From contig CAWIXH010000015.1 of assembly GCA_963839995.1 (NCBI GenBank), positions 1-64,000 on the forward strand: DNA of 64,000 bases. The letters run 5' to 3'. The position numbers and the translations under genes were made by a program. The number at the start of each line of letters is the position of its first letter. Position 1 is the first letter of the stretch. This stretch comes from CAWIUB01 sp963839995 (GTDB lineage: Bacteria > Actinomycetota > Actinomycetes > Mycobacteriales > Jatrophihabitantaceae). The notes beneath the pieces are model-generated. The model saw only the letters and a program-made list of their open reading frames with translations. It was not told where the DNA came from and did not search any database. Shown here one piece after another: positions 8,413-18,489 of this stretch.

Positions 8413-9577
8413 GCGTTCGTCGCTGGGCGCGAACGCCAGCAGTCTCGGCGTCATTATGCGCGGCCGCCGGCTGGAGTGATGAATCCAACCTGTCCCACGA
8501 CTGTCGACGTGCCGAGAGCTCGCCGAGGAGCCCGCCCGAAGCGCCACGACAGGGAACCCGGTAGCGCGCCGGACTGGACAGTCTTGTCGGCCAGCCGACT
8601 GTGGATGATCGAACTCAAGACCGAAACCGCCAATCATCGAGCGTCGCAAATCCCGAGCTACTTCGAGCTGGCACGCCATCATCACCCGGCATTGGCGATC
8701 GACCTCACGTAGCTCACGCCACCTATGCAAGTCGATGTCGCTCCGCCCACCGGGGAGCGGATGCGCTACCCGCACATCACGTGGGATGAGGTGTGTGCCC
8801 GAGCATCGCCGCGCTGTGGTCCGAGGCCGGCGAATGGCAATCCGCTCATGTAACAACGCTTCTCGCCGTCCTCGGCAGCATTGGATCTGACTGGCCTTTG
8901 TGGCGGGCTCAGTAGCGGCACGGGTACACACCGAGCCGTCGCGGGCTGACCTGTCGAAGGCGCCGCCGACCTGGCCAGGGCAACGGCCTCCGACGGCAGA
9001 CAGCGCGCCTTGGACTACGCCGCGGCCAACCTAGAAGAACTGCAAGCGCTACGCGTACAGATCAGGCGAGCGCTCGTGGCCATACCGAAGGCCGCGGCCG
9101 GGCGGCTGTGGCTGTGGAACGCGCACACCAGTGGGGGCCAGGCGCTCACCCAAGCCGGCAGCACCACCGGCTAGGAAAATCCGGCTGTCCAAGGATCGAA
9201 GGCCGTGGCCCTGACGCGCCCGGTGGCATCATCAGCGAACCAACCGCTACAACACTCAAGCCCGGCGAGCGGCGCCGTAGCCGCTACCTTCAACCCGAGG
9301 AGCCGCGGCGGCAGCTCCCAGCAGCCGGCTATCTGGCGAGCAATATCGATGACAAACACGACATCGTCTGGCATCTGGGACCAACGGCCCGATCATCCCC
9401 AACCTTCGTCGCTTGCGATGGTCGCGCATCGCAGGCGAACCTCGATCGCACAGGGCGCCGCAACGGCCAACCGCGTGTGTCGCGAAACTGTCCGCAGCCA
9501 GACCTATCCTTGGCGCGCGGCAGAACGCGATCGTCGTGCCACGCGGAGGCTTCACGGCCGCATCGAAAAGGGAGTAG
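8413..9577. other. Gene-poor stretch with one coding-like remnant
   Basis: No convincing complete gene is seen here. From about 8950 to 9174 on the plus strand there is an open, coding-like frame (ASDGRQRALDYAAANLEELQ, then a basic C-terminal part) that follows a stop directly and has no start codon. It looks like the 3' end of a lost gene of unknown family. Between 8420 and 8940 and from 9175 to 9577 the frames are short and biased like non-coding shadows. The segment ends with a purine-rich ribosome-binding site in front of the herA-like gene. Confidence 0.35.
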
Positions 9578-9586
9578 TTGGAACCG

Positions 9587-11425
9587 ATGCAACCCGGAAC
9601 CGAACCGGCATCCGACGGTGCGATGCCCATCGGACCCGAGCGACAGAGCGCCAGCGCGTCAGACGAGCGCATCGTTGGACGAGTACAGGGTCTGCAGGAC
9701 TCGACTCCGATGCTCTGGCAGGTCGCGATCCAGGAGGGCTCGTACCTTCAGCTCGACGACGTCGTGGTCACCGCTCGGGATGTTCCCGGACACGGAGTCG
9801 TGACGACGTCCGGCGTGGTCACTGAGGTTCGCGCCCGGCACGAGGGTGTGAGCTTCGGCAGCGACGTCTTCCTCGTCTCGGCCGGCGTTATGCCCGGTGC
9901 CGTCCAGGAGGTCGCCGAAGTCATCACCACCCGCTTCGAACCCGAGTGCTACGTGCCGCCTCGACCGGGGGAGAGCGTCCGGCGGGCGAGCGGCGAGGAG
10001 CGGTCCGAAGCGCTCTACTTCGATCGCATGGAGCGGTGTGTCCCCGTGGGCGTGGGCCGCGACGGCGGGACGGTCTACGCCAACATGGAGTTCATCGACG
10101 GCACGCGCGGCGCGCATATCTCGATCAGCGGCATCTCCGGTGTCGCCACCAAGACCTCGTTCGCGCTCTTCCTACTGCATGCGATCTTCCGCGGGAACGC
10201 GCTGCGGCAAGCGCACAACGCGAAGGCGCTGATCTTCTCTGTCAAGGGGGAAGACCTGCTCTTCCTCGACAAGCCCAACAAGCGACTCACCGGCCCGGAC
10301 GGCGACGCCATCCGGCTGGCGTACGCCCGGCTCGGCCTGCCGGCCGAGCCGTTCGCCTCGACCGCCTTCTACGCACCGCCCACGTCGGGCGACCTCAACG
10401 GCAGGCCGAACGTGGCCAGCCGCACCGACGGCGTGACACCGTTCTGGTGGACGTTGCAGGAATTCTGCTCCCGGCAGCTCCTGCCCTACGCTTTTGCCGA
10501 CGCCGAGGACGACCGGCAGCAGTACACGATGGTCGTCCACAACGTCACCAGCAAACTCGCCCGCGAAGCGCGCCCGGCCGGCAGTGACGGCGCCATCACC
10601 CTCGAAGGCCACACCTGCCGCACGTACGGCGAGTTTGTCGACGCCCTGTCCGAGCTGCTGACCGACGACACGACGATGCCCGACTGGGCTGGCAGGGCCA
10701 TCGGCACCGGCACCGTCAACGCGTTCCTGCGGCGGCTACGGTCCAGCCAGCGGGCCCTCAGTGACATCGTCCGCGGCGACCTGCCGGATCCTGCGGCTGG
10801 CGCCCGGCTGCGAGAGATCAGCACCGGGCAGCAACAGGTCACCGTCGTCGACCTGCACAACCTGCCTGAACGCGCCCAGCGATTCGTCGTTGGCGTCGTC
10901 CTGGCCGCCGAGTCGACACGCAAAGAAGCCGCCGGCCCCGGCAGCCTGCTTTTCACCATGATCGACGAGCTGAACAAGTACGCACCCCGCGAAGGCGGCA
11001 GCCCCATCAAGGACGTGTTGCTCGACATTGCCGAACGTGGCCGGTCCCTCGGCATCATCCTGATCGGCGCGCAGCAGACCGCCAGCGAAGTTGAGCGCCG
11101 CATCATCGCCAACTCCGCCATCCGTGTCGTTGGCCGCCTCGACGCCGCCGAGGCCGCCCGCAGCGAGTACGGCTTCCTTCCCGCCAGCCAGCGACAGCGC
11201 GCCACCATCGCGAAGCCTGGCACGATGTTCATTTCACAGCCCGAGATCCCCGTCCCACTCGCGATCGAGTTCCCGTTTCCCGCCTGGGCCAGCCGTGAAG
11301 CCGAAGTCGACACGACCCGCGCCGCAGCGACGGATCGCGACGCAGGCGGCAACGCAGGCGCCGGCGACGCGGGCCGGATGCTTTCCCGCGTGCCGTTCGC
11401 CACCGACGACACGCCGCCGTTCTAA
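9587..11425 (+). CDS. herA: HerA-like hexameric DNA translocase ATPase
   Basis: About 612 residues. The protein has an N-terminal beta-barrel (HAS-barrel-like) part and a RecA-like HerA/FtsK-type ATPase core, expected to form a hexamer that pumps DNA to a nuclease. The P-loop at about residue 182 reads GISGVATKTS: the K-T/S is kept, but the glycine before the lysine is replaced by Thr. Walker B is LLFTMIDELNKYAP (Asp460-Glu461), followed by a GAQQTAS sensor region. The start is the ATG at 9587 behind a GGAG motif 12 bases upstream; a TTG at 9578 in the same frame is the alternative. It is the first gene of a four-gene operon with sbcD (20 bp gap), sbcC and nurA, the same set that forms the archaeal HerA-Mre11-Rad50-NurA operon. 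Confidence 0.85.
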   Translation: MQPGTEPASDGAMPIGPERQSASASDERIVGRVQGLQDSTPMLWQVAIQEGSYLQLDDVVVTARDVPGHGVVTTSGVVTEVRARHEGVSFGSDVFLVSAGVMPGAVQEVAEVITTRFEPECYVPPRPGESVRRASGEERSEALYFDRMERCVPVGVGRDGGTVYANMEFIDGTRGAHISISGISGVATKTSFALFLLHAIFRGNALRQAHNAKALIFSVKGEDLLFLDKPNKRLTGPDGDAIRLAYARLGLPAEPFASTAFYAPPTSGDLNGRPNVASRTDGVTPFWWTLQEFCSRQLLPYAFADAEDDRQQYTMVVHNVTSKLAREARPAGSDGAITLEGHTCRTYGEFVDALSELLTDDTTMPDWAGRAIGTGTVNAFLRRLRSSQRALSDIVRGDLPDPAAGARLREISTGQQQVTVVDLHNLPERAQRFVVGVVLAAESTRKEAAGPGSLLFTMIDELNKYAPREGGSPIKDVLLDIAERGRSLGIILIGAQQTASEVERRIIANSAIRVVGRLDAAEAARSEYGFLPASQRQRATIAKPGTMFISQPEIPVPLAIEFPFPAWASREAEVDTTRAAATDRDAGGNAGAGDAGRMLSRVPFATDDTPPF

Positions 11426-11445
11426 CCCCACGCGAGAGCAAGCAC

Positions 11446-12621
11446 ATGAAGTTCCTGCACACCGCCGACTGGCACGTCGGCAAGACGCTCAAAGGGCACA
11501 GCCGCCTCGATGAGCAGGACGCCGTCCTCACCGAGATCGTCGGGCTGGCCCGCGAGCATCAGCCCGACGCCGTCCTTATCGCCGGCGACCTCTACGACAG
11601 CTCGGCCCCAAGCGCGGAAGCGCAGAAGATCCTTATCAAGACACTGCTCGCCCTCGCGGACACTGGAAGTCATGTCATCGCCATGGCCGGCAACCATGAC
11701 TCCGCCGGCATGATCGACGCGTACCGGCCGCTCGCCGGGCACGCCGGCATCACCCTGGTCGGCCAACCCCGGACGGCAGAGACCGGCGGCGTCGTCACCT
11801 TCACCGCCCGCAGCACCAGCGAAACCGTCAACATCGCGGTGCTGCCGTTCCTGTCCCAGCGGTGGGCGATCCGCGCCGCCGACATGCTCACCCAGACCCC
11901 GGCCGAGTCCGCCGGTAACTACGACCAGCTCATCCGCGAATTGCTCGCCCACCTCAAGACCGGGTTCACGCCGGACGCCGTCAACATCGTCATGGCGCAC
12001 GTCACCGTCTCCGGTGCCGTGCACGGCGGCGGGGAGCGCGCCGCCCAAACGATCTTCGAATACTGGGTACCCGCCGCGGCATTCGGCAACGAGCCGCACT
12101 ACGTCGCCCTCGGCCACCTCCACCGACGCCAGATACTGCCCGCGCCGTGCCCAGTCGCCTACAGCGGCTCGCCGATCTGCGTCGACTTCGGCGAACAGGA
12201 CAACAACCCCGTCGTCGTCCTCGTCGAAGCCACACCGACCACACCAGCGCGCGGCACCGACCTGGCGATACACGCCGGGCGACGGCTGCGTACCGTGCGC
12301 GGCACGGTCGAGGACGTGGCGAGCCGCGCCGCTGAGTTCGGCGACGCCTACCTGCGCGTCTACGTCACCGAGCCGGCCCGTGCAGGGCTGCGCGAGGACG
12401 TGCTCGAGGCGCTGCCCAACGCACTCGAGATCCGCATCGACCCCGAATACGCGCAGAGCATTGCCACGCGGGTCGAAGCCAGACCGGACCGCTCCCCCAG
12501 CGAACTGTTCGCCGACTACTGCACCGAACGCGGCGTCGACGACACGCGCGTGCGGGCACTGTTCGACGAACTGCACGACGCGCTCACCAGCGGTCACGTC
12601 GATGCGGGGACCGGTGCCTGA
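11446..12621 (+). CDS. sbcD: SbcD / Mre11-type exonuclease
   Basis: A 391-residue calcineurin-like metallophosphoesterase of the SbcD/Mre11 family. It is a Mn-dependent 3'-5' exonuclease and hairpin endonuclease that works with SbcC/Rad50. All metal-binding motifs are present: Asp8 and His10 (HTADWHVG), Asp48 (AGDLYD), Asn83-His84-Asp85 (GNHDS), the MAHV histidine (about 185) and Gly223-His224-Leu-His226 (GHLHR). A C-terminal capping and Rad50-binding region follows. Its stop overlaps the sbcC start (TGATG), so the two are translationally coupled. Length is typical of actinobacterial SbcD (about 380-400). Confidence 0.96.
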   Translation: MKFLHTADWHVGKTLKGHSRLDEQDAVLTEIVGLAREHQPDAVLIAGDLYDSSAPSAEAQKILIKTLLALADTGSHVIAMAGNHDSAGMIDAYRPLAGHAGITLVGQPRTAETGGVVTFTARSTSETVNIAVLPFLSQRWAIRAADMLTQTPAESAGNYDQLIRELLAHLKTGFTPDAVNIVMAHVTVSGAVHGGGERAAQTIFEYWVPAAAFGNEPHYVALGHLHRRQILPAPCPVAYSGSPICVDFGEQDNNPVVVLVEATPTTPARGTDLAIHAGRRLRTVRGTVEDVASRAAEFGDAYLRVYVTEPARAGLREDVLEALPNALEIRIDPEYAQSIATRVEARPDRSPSELFADYCTERGVDDTRVRALFDELHDALTSGHVDAGTGA

Positions 12622-15600
12622 TGCGGCCGGTGCGCTTGGATATGAACGGGTTCGCCTCTTTCCGCAACCCCACCGTCATCGACTTCGCCGACGCCGACTA
12701 CTTCGCCCTCGTGGGCCCCACCGGCGCCGGCAAGTCCACCGTCATCGACGCCATCACCTTTGCCCTCTACGGCACCGTGCCCCGCTGGGAAGACCAGCGC
12801 ATGGTCACGCCCGCGCTCGCCCCGACCGCGACCCGCGGCATCGTCCGGCTCGTCTTCGACGCCGACGGCACCCGCTACGCGGTTGCCCGCGAGGTGCGCC
12901 GCAGCGGCGGCAAGACCTCACGCGTCTCCATGCACGCGTCCCGGCTCGAGCGGCTCCACGACCCGGACGACCTCGACGGCGACAGCGACGTGCTGGCCGC
13001 CGAGTCCGAAGTCACCGCCGCGATCGAGAAGCTGCTCGGCCTGACCTACCAGCACTTCACTACCTGCGTCGCGCTGCCGCAGAACCAGTTCGCCGAGTTC
13101 CTCCACGCCAAACCCAGCGTCCGGCAGGACATCCTGTCCAGCCTGCTCGGCCACCAGCTCTACGAGGAGCTGCAGACCCGCGCCAACACGCGCGCCCGCG
13201 AACAGCGCGCCACCTGCGAGGCGCTGGCGAAGACGCTCGAGGGATACGCCGACGCGAGCGCTGACCGGGTCGCCGAGCTCACGAAGCGAGCTGCGGACCT
13301 CGACGCGCTGCAAACTTGGTTCGACAACGACGGCCATCCCCAACTCGACGACGCCGCGCGCAACGTCTCTGACGCGGCCGCGGTGTTGACCGCCCTCAAC
13401 GAGAAGAAGCAGGCACTCGAGCTGGTACAGATCCCAGCAGAAGTTGCCACCCTCGACGCAGACGTCACCGCCGCCGCCCTCGCGCTGCAGGCCGCAACCG
13501 GCGCGCGGAATGAAGCCGAAGCCGCCGACGAGCACGCAGCACTCCAGGCCTCCGCCTTTCGGCCGCGCCACGAATTGCTCGATCTCCAACGCAACTGGAC
13601 CGAGCTCGACCAAGCAGAGCAGGAACTGCCCAGCCTCATCCAGCAGGTCCAAGATGCAGAAGCCGACCACGATGCCGCCCGGACCGCCGTCCAGGACACA
13701 GAGCGCGCCGTCGAGGGCCTTCGCCAAGTCGCGAGCTCCGCGGCAACGGCCGCGCAGCAAGCCGCAGCAGTGGTGGCGAACGCTCAAGCACACGCCGTGG
13801 CGCTCGCGGCCATCACCGTTCCGGAGATGGTTGCCCACCTCACAGCCGCCCTCGCCGAGCTCGATGATCGCCGCACAGCCGCCGCCCGGGACAACGCACA
13901 GGCCGAAGCCGAGCTCGCCGCCGCCAAGGCGGTGCTCGAGGCAGCCCCCGGCGAAGCGGCCCTAAACACCGGAGCGCGCGCCGCGGTGAGCCTGGGCAAG
14001 GTTCTCACGGCTGACCTCGACGACTGGGACGCCCGGGCCGAGGCGGCGGATGCGCTAGCTCGGGCGGTGCATGCTCTCGCCGAAGCACAAGCCGCACACG
14101 CCGCGGCGACCGCACAGCTCGACGCGGCGCGCCTCGCTGACGAAGCCGGCCTGCTCAGAGCACACCTGGTCTCCGGCCGGCCGTGCCCGGTCTGCGAGCA
14201 GCCGGTCACCACCGTGCCCGCCGCACACGAGATCAGCCATGTCGCAACCGCACAAGCAGCTCTCTCGGCCGCGGAGGAAGGTCTGCGGAGCGCGGAGGCC
14301 GAGCACGGCAAGCTCGAACGCACGCTTACCACGGTTCAGGCAACCCGAGCCGCGACCCTGCGCCAGGCAGAGTCAGACCGCAGCGAGCTACCAGCGGCAT
14401 TGCAGACCATCGGCACCGGCGAGCCCGCGGCCGCCGATCTCCTCGACGCTCTCAGCGTGCAGGTCACTGCCGATACGGGCCGCGCAAGCTTGCGTGCACT
14501 CGCCGAGGCAGCCAGCGATGCGGCAGAGCTTCTCGGCACCGCGGCAGCCCACCGCGCCGAACTCACCGCGGCGGTCCACGAAGCCGACAAGCGCCGGCTT
14601 CAAGCCAGCGAGGCCCGGACTGGGATCGACCAGGACGCCACCGAGCTCGACCGGCAACGCCGGGACGCTACAACTGAGCTCAACGCTGCTCGCGACACCG
14701 TCGCCAGCCTCAGCCCTCCGCCACTCGACCCGAGCAACCTAGCCAGCGCCTGGGCTGCGCTCACGCAATGGGCCGGCGAACGACACGCCGCGATAACCGA
14801 CCAGCTCCCCGCCCTGCGCGACGCAGCAGACACCGCGGACACACAGGCCACAACAGCCGAGCAGGAACTTGCGGTGGGCATCGACACGCTCACTGCGCTG
14901 CGCGAAACCGAAACCACCCGGGCACGCGAGCTGACCAAACTGACCCAGAGGCGCGACCAAACCGAGTCCAAGCGGCAACAGTTGACCACCGTGCTCACCG
15001 GCCAACCGGCCAAGGCCGACATCCAGGCCATGCTCGAGCGCCTCACCGAACTCGAACAAGCAGCAGCCGATGCGCGCGCTGCACTCGTCGAAGCTCGCGA
15101 GCAGCACGCCGAAGCAGCAGACGACAAGACGGCCATCGACAGTCGCGCTAAGGCCAGCTGGCACCAGCTGGCTGCCGCGCGCGACCCGCTCACCCGTTAC
15201 GGCGCCCCCACCCTCAACGACGCCAGCCTCGCCGCGGTCTGGGACCAACTCGCCAGCTGGGCATCAGCGCAACTGCGCCAACTCGACAAGCAGATCAAGA
15301 AGGCCGAGGCCACGGCCGCCTCCGCGAACCGCGATTACCAGACTGCGGCCGCCGTGATCTCCGAGAGACTCACCGGCCGCGGTCTCCAACCGCCCGAGCC
15401 CAATACGCCGTCGGCACAGCTTGGCGCGACCGTCACCCGGCTCGTCGCCACCGCCCACGCCGGTGCCGACGCCGCCGTCTCGCAGGCCGAAGACCGCCTG
15501 GCCGAGCGCTCACGGCTCGAAGACCAGCACAAGGACGCTGAGCAGAACGCTCAAGTCGCCACGAGTCTCGCCACGCTGCTGCGATCCGACGCTTTCCAGG

Positions 15601-16058
15601 CGTGGCTGCTCGAGAGCGCGCTCGCCTCCCTGGTCGCGGACGCCTCCGACATCCTCCTGGAGATGTCCTCGGGACAGTTCGAACTGCGCCATCGCAACAA
15701 GGACCTTGAGGTCGTCGACCACAACGACGCGGACTCCACCCGGCCGGTCCGCACTCTCTCCGGCGGCGAGACCTTTCAGGCCTCGTTGTCCCTTGCTCTC
15801 GCCCTCAGCCGGCAGGTCTCCGCACTGGCTGCATCCGGCGCAGCCAAGCTCGAATCGATCTTCCTCGACGAGGGCTTCGGCAGCCTCGACGACACCAGCC
15901 TTGAGGTCGTCGCCACTACCCTGGAGAATCTCGCTCAGTCCGGCGAGCGCATGGTCGGCGTCATCACCCACGTTCAAGCCCTCGCCGACCGGATTCCCGT
16001 CCGGTTCCGCGTTATTCGCGCCGGCACGACGTCCAGCATCGAGCGGGTGAGTAGGTGA
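12621..16058 (+). CDS. sbcC: SbcC / Rad50-type SMC-like ATPase
   Basis: A 1145-residue ABC-type ATPase that forms the SbcCD complex with the upstream gene product. Walker A is GPTGAGKST at residues 32-40. Two long Ala/Glu/Arg-rich coiled coils flank the zinc hook CPVC (Cys522, Cys525), which dimerises Rad50 arms through a shared zinc ion. The C-terminal lobe carries the signature LSGGE (from Leu1046), Walker B IFLDEGFGSLD (about 1080-1090) and a D-loop. The stop overlaps the GTG start of the nurA-like gene (GTGA), so expression is coupled. No truncation is visible. Confidence 0.96.
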   Translation: MRPVRLDMNGFASFRNPTVIDFADADYFALVGPTGAGKSTVIDAITFALYGTVPRWEDQRMVTPALAPTATRGIVRLVFDADGTRYAVAREVRRSGGKTSRVSMHASRLERLHDPDDLDGDSDVLAAESEVTAAIEKLLGLTYQHFTTCVALPQNQFAEFLHAKPSVRQDILSSLLGHQLYEELQTRANTRAREQRATCEALAKTLEGYADASADRVAELTKRAADLDALQTWFDNDGHPQLDDAARNVSDAAAVLTALNEKKQALELVQIPAEVATLDADVTAAALALQAATGARNEAEAADEHAALQASAFRPRHELLDLQRNWTELDQAEQELPSLIQQVQDAEADHDAARTAVQDTERAVEGLRQVASSAATAAQQAAAVVANAQAHAVALAAITVPEMVAHLTAALAELDDRRTAAARDNAQAEAELAAAKAVLEAAPGEAALNTGARAAVSLGKVLTADLDDWDARAEAADALARAVHALAEAQAAHAAATAQLDAARLADEAGLLRAHLVSGRPCPVCEQPVTTVPAAHEISHVATAQAALSAAEEGLRSAEAEHGKLERTLTTVQATRAATLRQAESDRSELPAALQTIGTGEPAAADLLDALSVQVTADTGRASLRALAEAASDAAELLGTAAAHRAELTAAVHEADKRRLQASEARTGIDQDATELDRQRRDATTELNAARDTVASLSPPPLDPSNLASAWAALTQWAGERHAAITDQLPALRDAADTADTQATTAEQELAVGIDTLTALRETETTRARELTKLTQRRDQTESKRQQLTTVLTGQPAKADIQAMLERLTELEQAAADARAALVEAREQHAEAADDKTAIDSRAKASWHQLAAARDPLTRYGAPTLNDASLAAVWDQLASWASAQLRQLDKQIKKAEATAASANRDYQTAAAVISERLTGRGLQPPEPNTPSAQLGATVTRLVATAHAGADAAVSQAEDRLAERSRLEDQHKDAEQNAQVATSLATLLRSDAFQAWLLESALASLVADASDILLEMSSGQFELRHRNKDLEVVDHNDADSTRPVRTLSGGETFQASLSLALALSRQVSALAASGAAKLESIFLDEGFGSLDDTSLEVVATTLENLAQSGERMVGVITHVQALADRIPVRFRVIRAGTTSSIERVSR

Positions 16059-17137
16059 CCGCCGGCCACCGCCAGGCCCCGACCGACGCCATGCGGTTCT
16101 CCGTCGACGCGTGGGACGCCAGCTACGGCAGCGCCCTCAACCTCACCGAGGAAGACCTGCCACCCTCCGACGCCCGCGTCGACACCGACATCGAGGTCGC
16201 CGGCAACTGGGCGCCCATCCCATCGCGGACCGACGTGCAACACCCCTCCGCCGTCCTGTTCGTCGACGGCGTCCGGCGCATCGACGCCCGCGTCTGGATC
16301 GACGACCCCAACCCGGCCGACACCCACCCGGCCAACGGCGCGGCGACCGCGTCCATGGCGATCTGCGCCTCCTACGCCGCCGGGGTCGTCTGCTGCTGCG
16401 GCGAGGAACCCAGCCGACAAGCTCACCTGGTCGCCGCCGAGATCCGCCGCGGCCTGTTCACCACCGCGCCGCACGCCACCGACATCCCGAGCGACGTCGG
16501 CATCTACCGCGCGCGCCACACCGTCGCAAGCGACACCGTCCATCTGACGCTCGCGCTCTCCAACGCCTTGCAGCAGGCCCTCGCCGAAATCGAGGTCATC
16601 ACCGCCGTCGCAGCGCGCAGCGCGCTGGCCGCCGCTCCAGAACACCGCGGCGCCATGCCGTGTGCGCCTGACGGCACCCAGGACGACCTGCTGGTCATCG
16701 ACGGGCCACTGCGCAACCGTGCCCAGCTGCCCCGCACCCTCGGATTCATCAAGACGCACCGAGCCCAGTACCTACCACCCGCGCTTAATGCCGTCGTCGC
16801 GGCGCTTCAACCGGGCCAGCGCACGCCCGTGTTCCTCATGGGGACCAGTTGGGAGCGGCACGCCTGGTACATGCGGCTTCCGTCAACGCCAGATGTGCCC
16901 GGCGCCCCCTGGGCAGGAGTGGTGCGCTGCGAAGCCGCTACCGACCTGTCCCGCACAGAGCTCTCTGCGCTGGCCGACCTAAGCCAGGTCGTCCTCTCCC
17001 GCTACGCCTCCGTCGCCTACAAGGACTCTCGCGCACCGCAGAACCTCGTCCCGATCGCCGGACTGGAGAACACCCTGCGCCACCGGCTCGGCGACGCCCG
17101 CATCACCTACCGTGCTCTACGCGAAGCAGCCGGCTAA
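16055..17137 (+). CDS. nurA: NurA-like nuclease
   Basis: A 360-residue protein with the layout of NurA, the RNase H-fold 5'-3' nuclease and endonuclease that pairs with HerA. It has an acidic strand AVLFVDGVRRIDAR (Asp71), a second acidic strand LLVIDGPLRNR (Asp216) followed by the typical GFIKTHR segment, and the conserved C-terminal stretch RAPQNLVPIAGLENTLRHRLGD. The GTG start overlaps the sbcC stop by 4 bp, which fixes the start. HerA is expected to thread DNA into a NurA dimer, while SbcCD opens the end. This completes a four-gene set otherwise known from archaea. No downstream gene lies on this strand; the next gene converges after 77 bp. Confidence 0.85.
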   Translation: MTAGHRQAPTDAMRFSVDAWDASYGSALNLTEEDLPPSDARVDTDIEVAGNWAPIPSRTDVQHPSAVLFVDGVRRIDARVWIDDPNPADTHPANGAATASMAICASYAAGVVCCCGEEPSRQAHLVAAEIRRGLFTTAPHATDIPSDVGIYRARHTVASDTVHLTLALSNALQQALAEIEVITAVAARSALAAAPEHRGAMPCAPDGTQDDLLVIDGPLRNRAQLPRTLGFIKTHRAQYLPPALNAVVAALQPGQRTPVFLMGTSWERHAWYMRLPSTPDVPGAPWAGVVRCEAATDLSRTELSALADLSQVVLSRYASVAYKDSRAPQNLVPIAGLENTLRHRLGDARITYRALREAAG

Positions 17138-17214
17138 GACGCCCACCGCAGCCTCCGCCCAACATCGAGAGTTCGAGCTAGGCCTAACAGGTCAATCACG
17201 CCATGCGCTTGGCA

Positions 17215-18489
17215 CTAGGAAGGACCCTCCCTTACCGACCGGGATCGTTCGCGCTCACAGCGTGCTAGCCGCTTCTCTAGACGCTCCCGCACGGTCCTCG
17301 CCACGTCATCGCGCGCCAACGACGAACGCAACATTACGGCCGCCGCGTCGAAGGCGCCGTCCTGCACGAGGCGAATGCTCACCCGGTCGACCACCTGCGG
17401 CTCAGTACAACCCACCGCGACCGCGCGGCGCCACCACTGGAACGCTGCCTCGTCGTCGTTCGACTTCGCTGCCTGCTTGCCGGCATCTGCGTAGAGCGCC
17501 GGCAGGCAACCGCGATCAGCGGTCCGCTCTGCAGTCTCCAGCATCGATCGCCGCAGACGCTCACCATCTTTGGCGGGCATCTTGCCGCTGCGATCGGTGC
17601 GGCGGCTGATCGACAACAACCATGGCACCAGCTTCGGACGGACATCGGCCGGCGCGGACTGGAGCACCTGCATCAGCGTTTCGACGTCGGGACTCCACGC
17701 CAGGTAATCAAGCAGCTCGTGCCAGCCATCGACCTGCTCCGGATCCCGGCGAAGCGCCTTCGTATACGCGGCAAGAGTGTCCGCACGCCGGCCCCTCTGG
17801 AACCGCGCCGAACGGGCCACACCCAGCCACGCCGCCCCCGCTGCCGGATCACCGGCCCGATCTAGCCGAGCCGCAACATCGCGGAACTGACGCTCCAAGC
17901 GCGGCCAGGCATCCGGCCGCCGGTCGTAGTCCGCATCCACCTGCTCACGCAACTCCTCCAGTTGCGTCAGCTCTGCCCGCGCCTTCGTGTCGAGGCCACC
18001 GGGAGGAGCAACCGCTTCGTCGATCCGCGGCAACAGCCGCTGCATCTCGGCGTCCATGCCGGGCAGCACCCGCAGCTGATCATCGCCCAGGCCGAGCGGG
18101 GTCGGATCGATCCACACGACAATACTTGGCCCGCCCGCGCCGACGGTCACGTCAGCCCTGCCCGCGAGCTGGCTCCCATAAGAGGCAAGGCGCGATGTCA
18201 GCGCGTGCTGAAGAACCCCGGCAATCTCGCGCGGGACCCAGCCGACAAGCTCGCCTTGCACGTACACCGCCACCGCGTTCGGGTCATAGCTGTTTCCCGG
18301 ATCGGGCACCAGAACGCCGACAAGCTGCACGCCGGCGGCCGACTGCGCGGCGCGGGCACACGCGTCCTCGTGGTAGGCCTCACCGACCACCGCCAGGCCG
18401 AGTTCACCCGGCGACCAGAGCGGTTCCGTCGGCGGCGCGCCCACCAGTGACGGTCCACGGTTCGACCGGAAGCGATCCAACAAACCCAT
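17215..18489 (-). CDS. HIRAN-domain protein with helical/TPR-like C-terminus
   Basis: About 424 residues from the ATG at 18489, which lies behind a strong GGGGGAGGG ribosome-binding site; the frame is open further upstream but that reading belongs to the neighbouring gene. It begins MGLLDRFRSNRGPS. A HIRAN domain spans about residues 30-125 (VVGEAYHEDACARAA, then LVPDPGNSYDPNAVAVYV and GELVGWVPREIA). HIRAN domains bind single-stranded 3' DNA ends or damaged DNA. The rest is helical with TPR-like pairs (ADTLAAYTKALRRDPEQVDGW, DDEAAFQWWRRAVAVG). It converges on the HerA-SbcCD-NurA operon; a role in recognising DNA ends for that system is inference. Confidence 0.7.
   Translation of the reverse strand: MGLLDRFRSNRGPSLVGAPPTEPLWSPGELGLAVVGEAYHEDACARAAQSAAGVQLVGVLVPDPGNSYDPNAVAVYVQGELVGWVPREIAGVLQHALTSRLASYGSQLAGRADVTVGAGGPSIVVWIDPTPLGLGDDQLRVLPGMDAEMQRLLPRIDEAVAPPGGLDTKARAELTQLEELREQVDADYDRRPDAWPRLERQFRDVAARLDRAGDPAAGAAWLGVARSARFQRGRRADTLAAYTKALRRDPEQVDGWHELLDYLAWSPDVETLMQVLQSAPADVRPKLVPWLLSISRRTDRSGKMPAKDGERLRRSMLETAERTADRGCLPALYADAGKQAAKSNDDEAAFQWWRRAVAVGCTEPQVVDRVSIRLVQDGAFDAAAVMLRSSLARDDVARTVRERLEKRLARCERERSRSVREGPS

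Noticed and set aside
8413..8931. Minus-strand open frame of about 250 codons continuing from the duplicated segment
   Set aside because: Composition is rich in Arg/Ser/Gly with no family motif, it crosses the edge of the duplication, and no conserved start or ribosome-binding site was seen.
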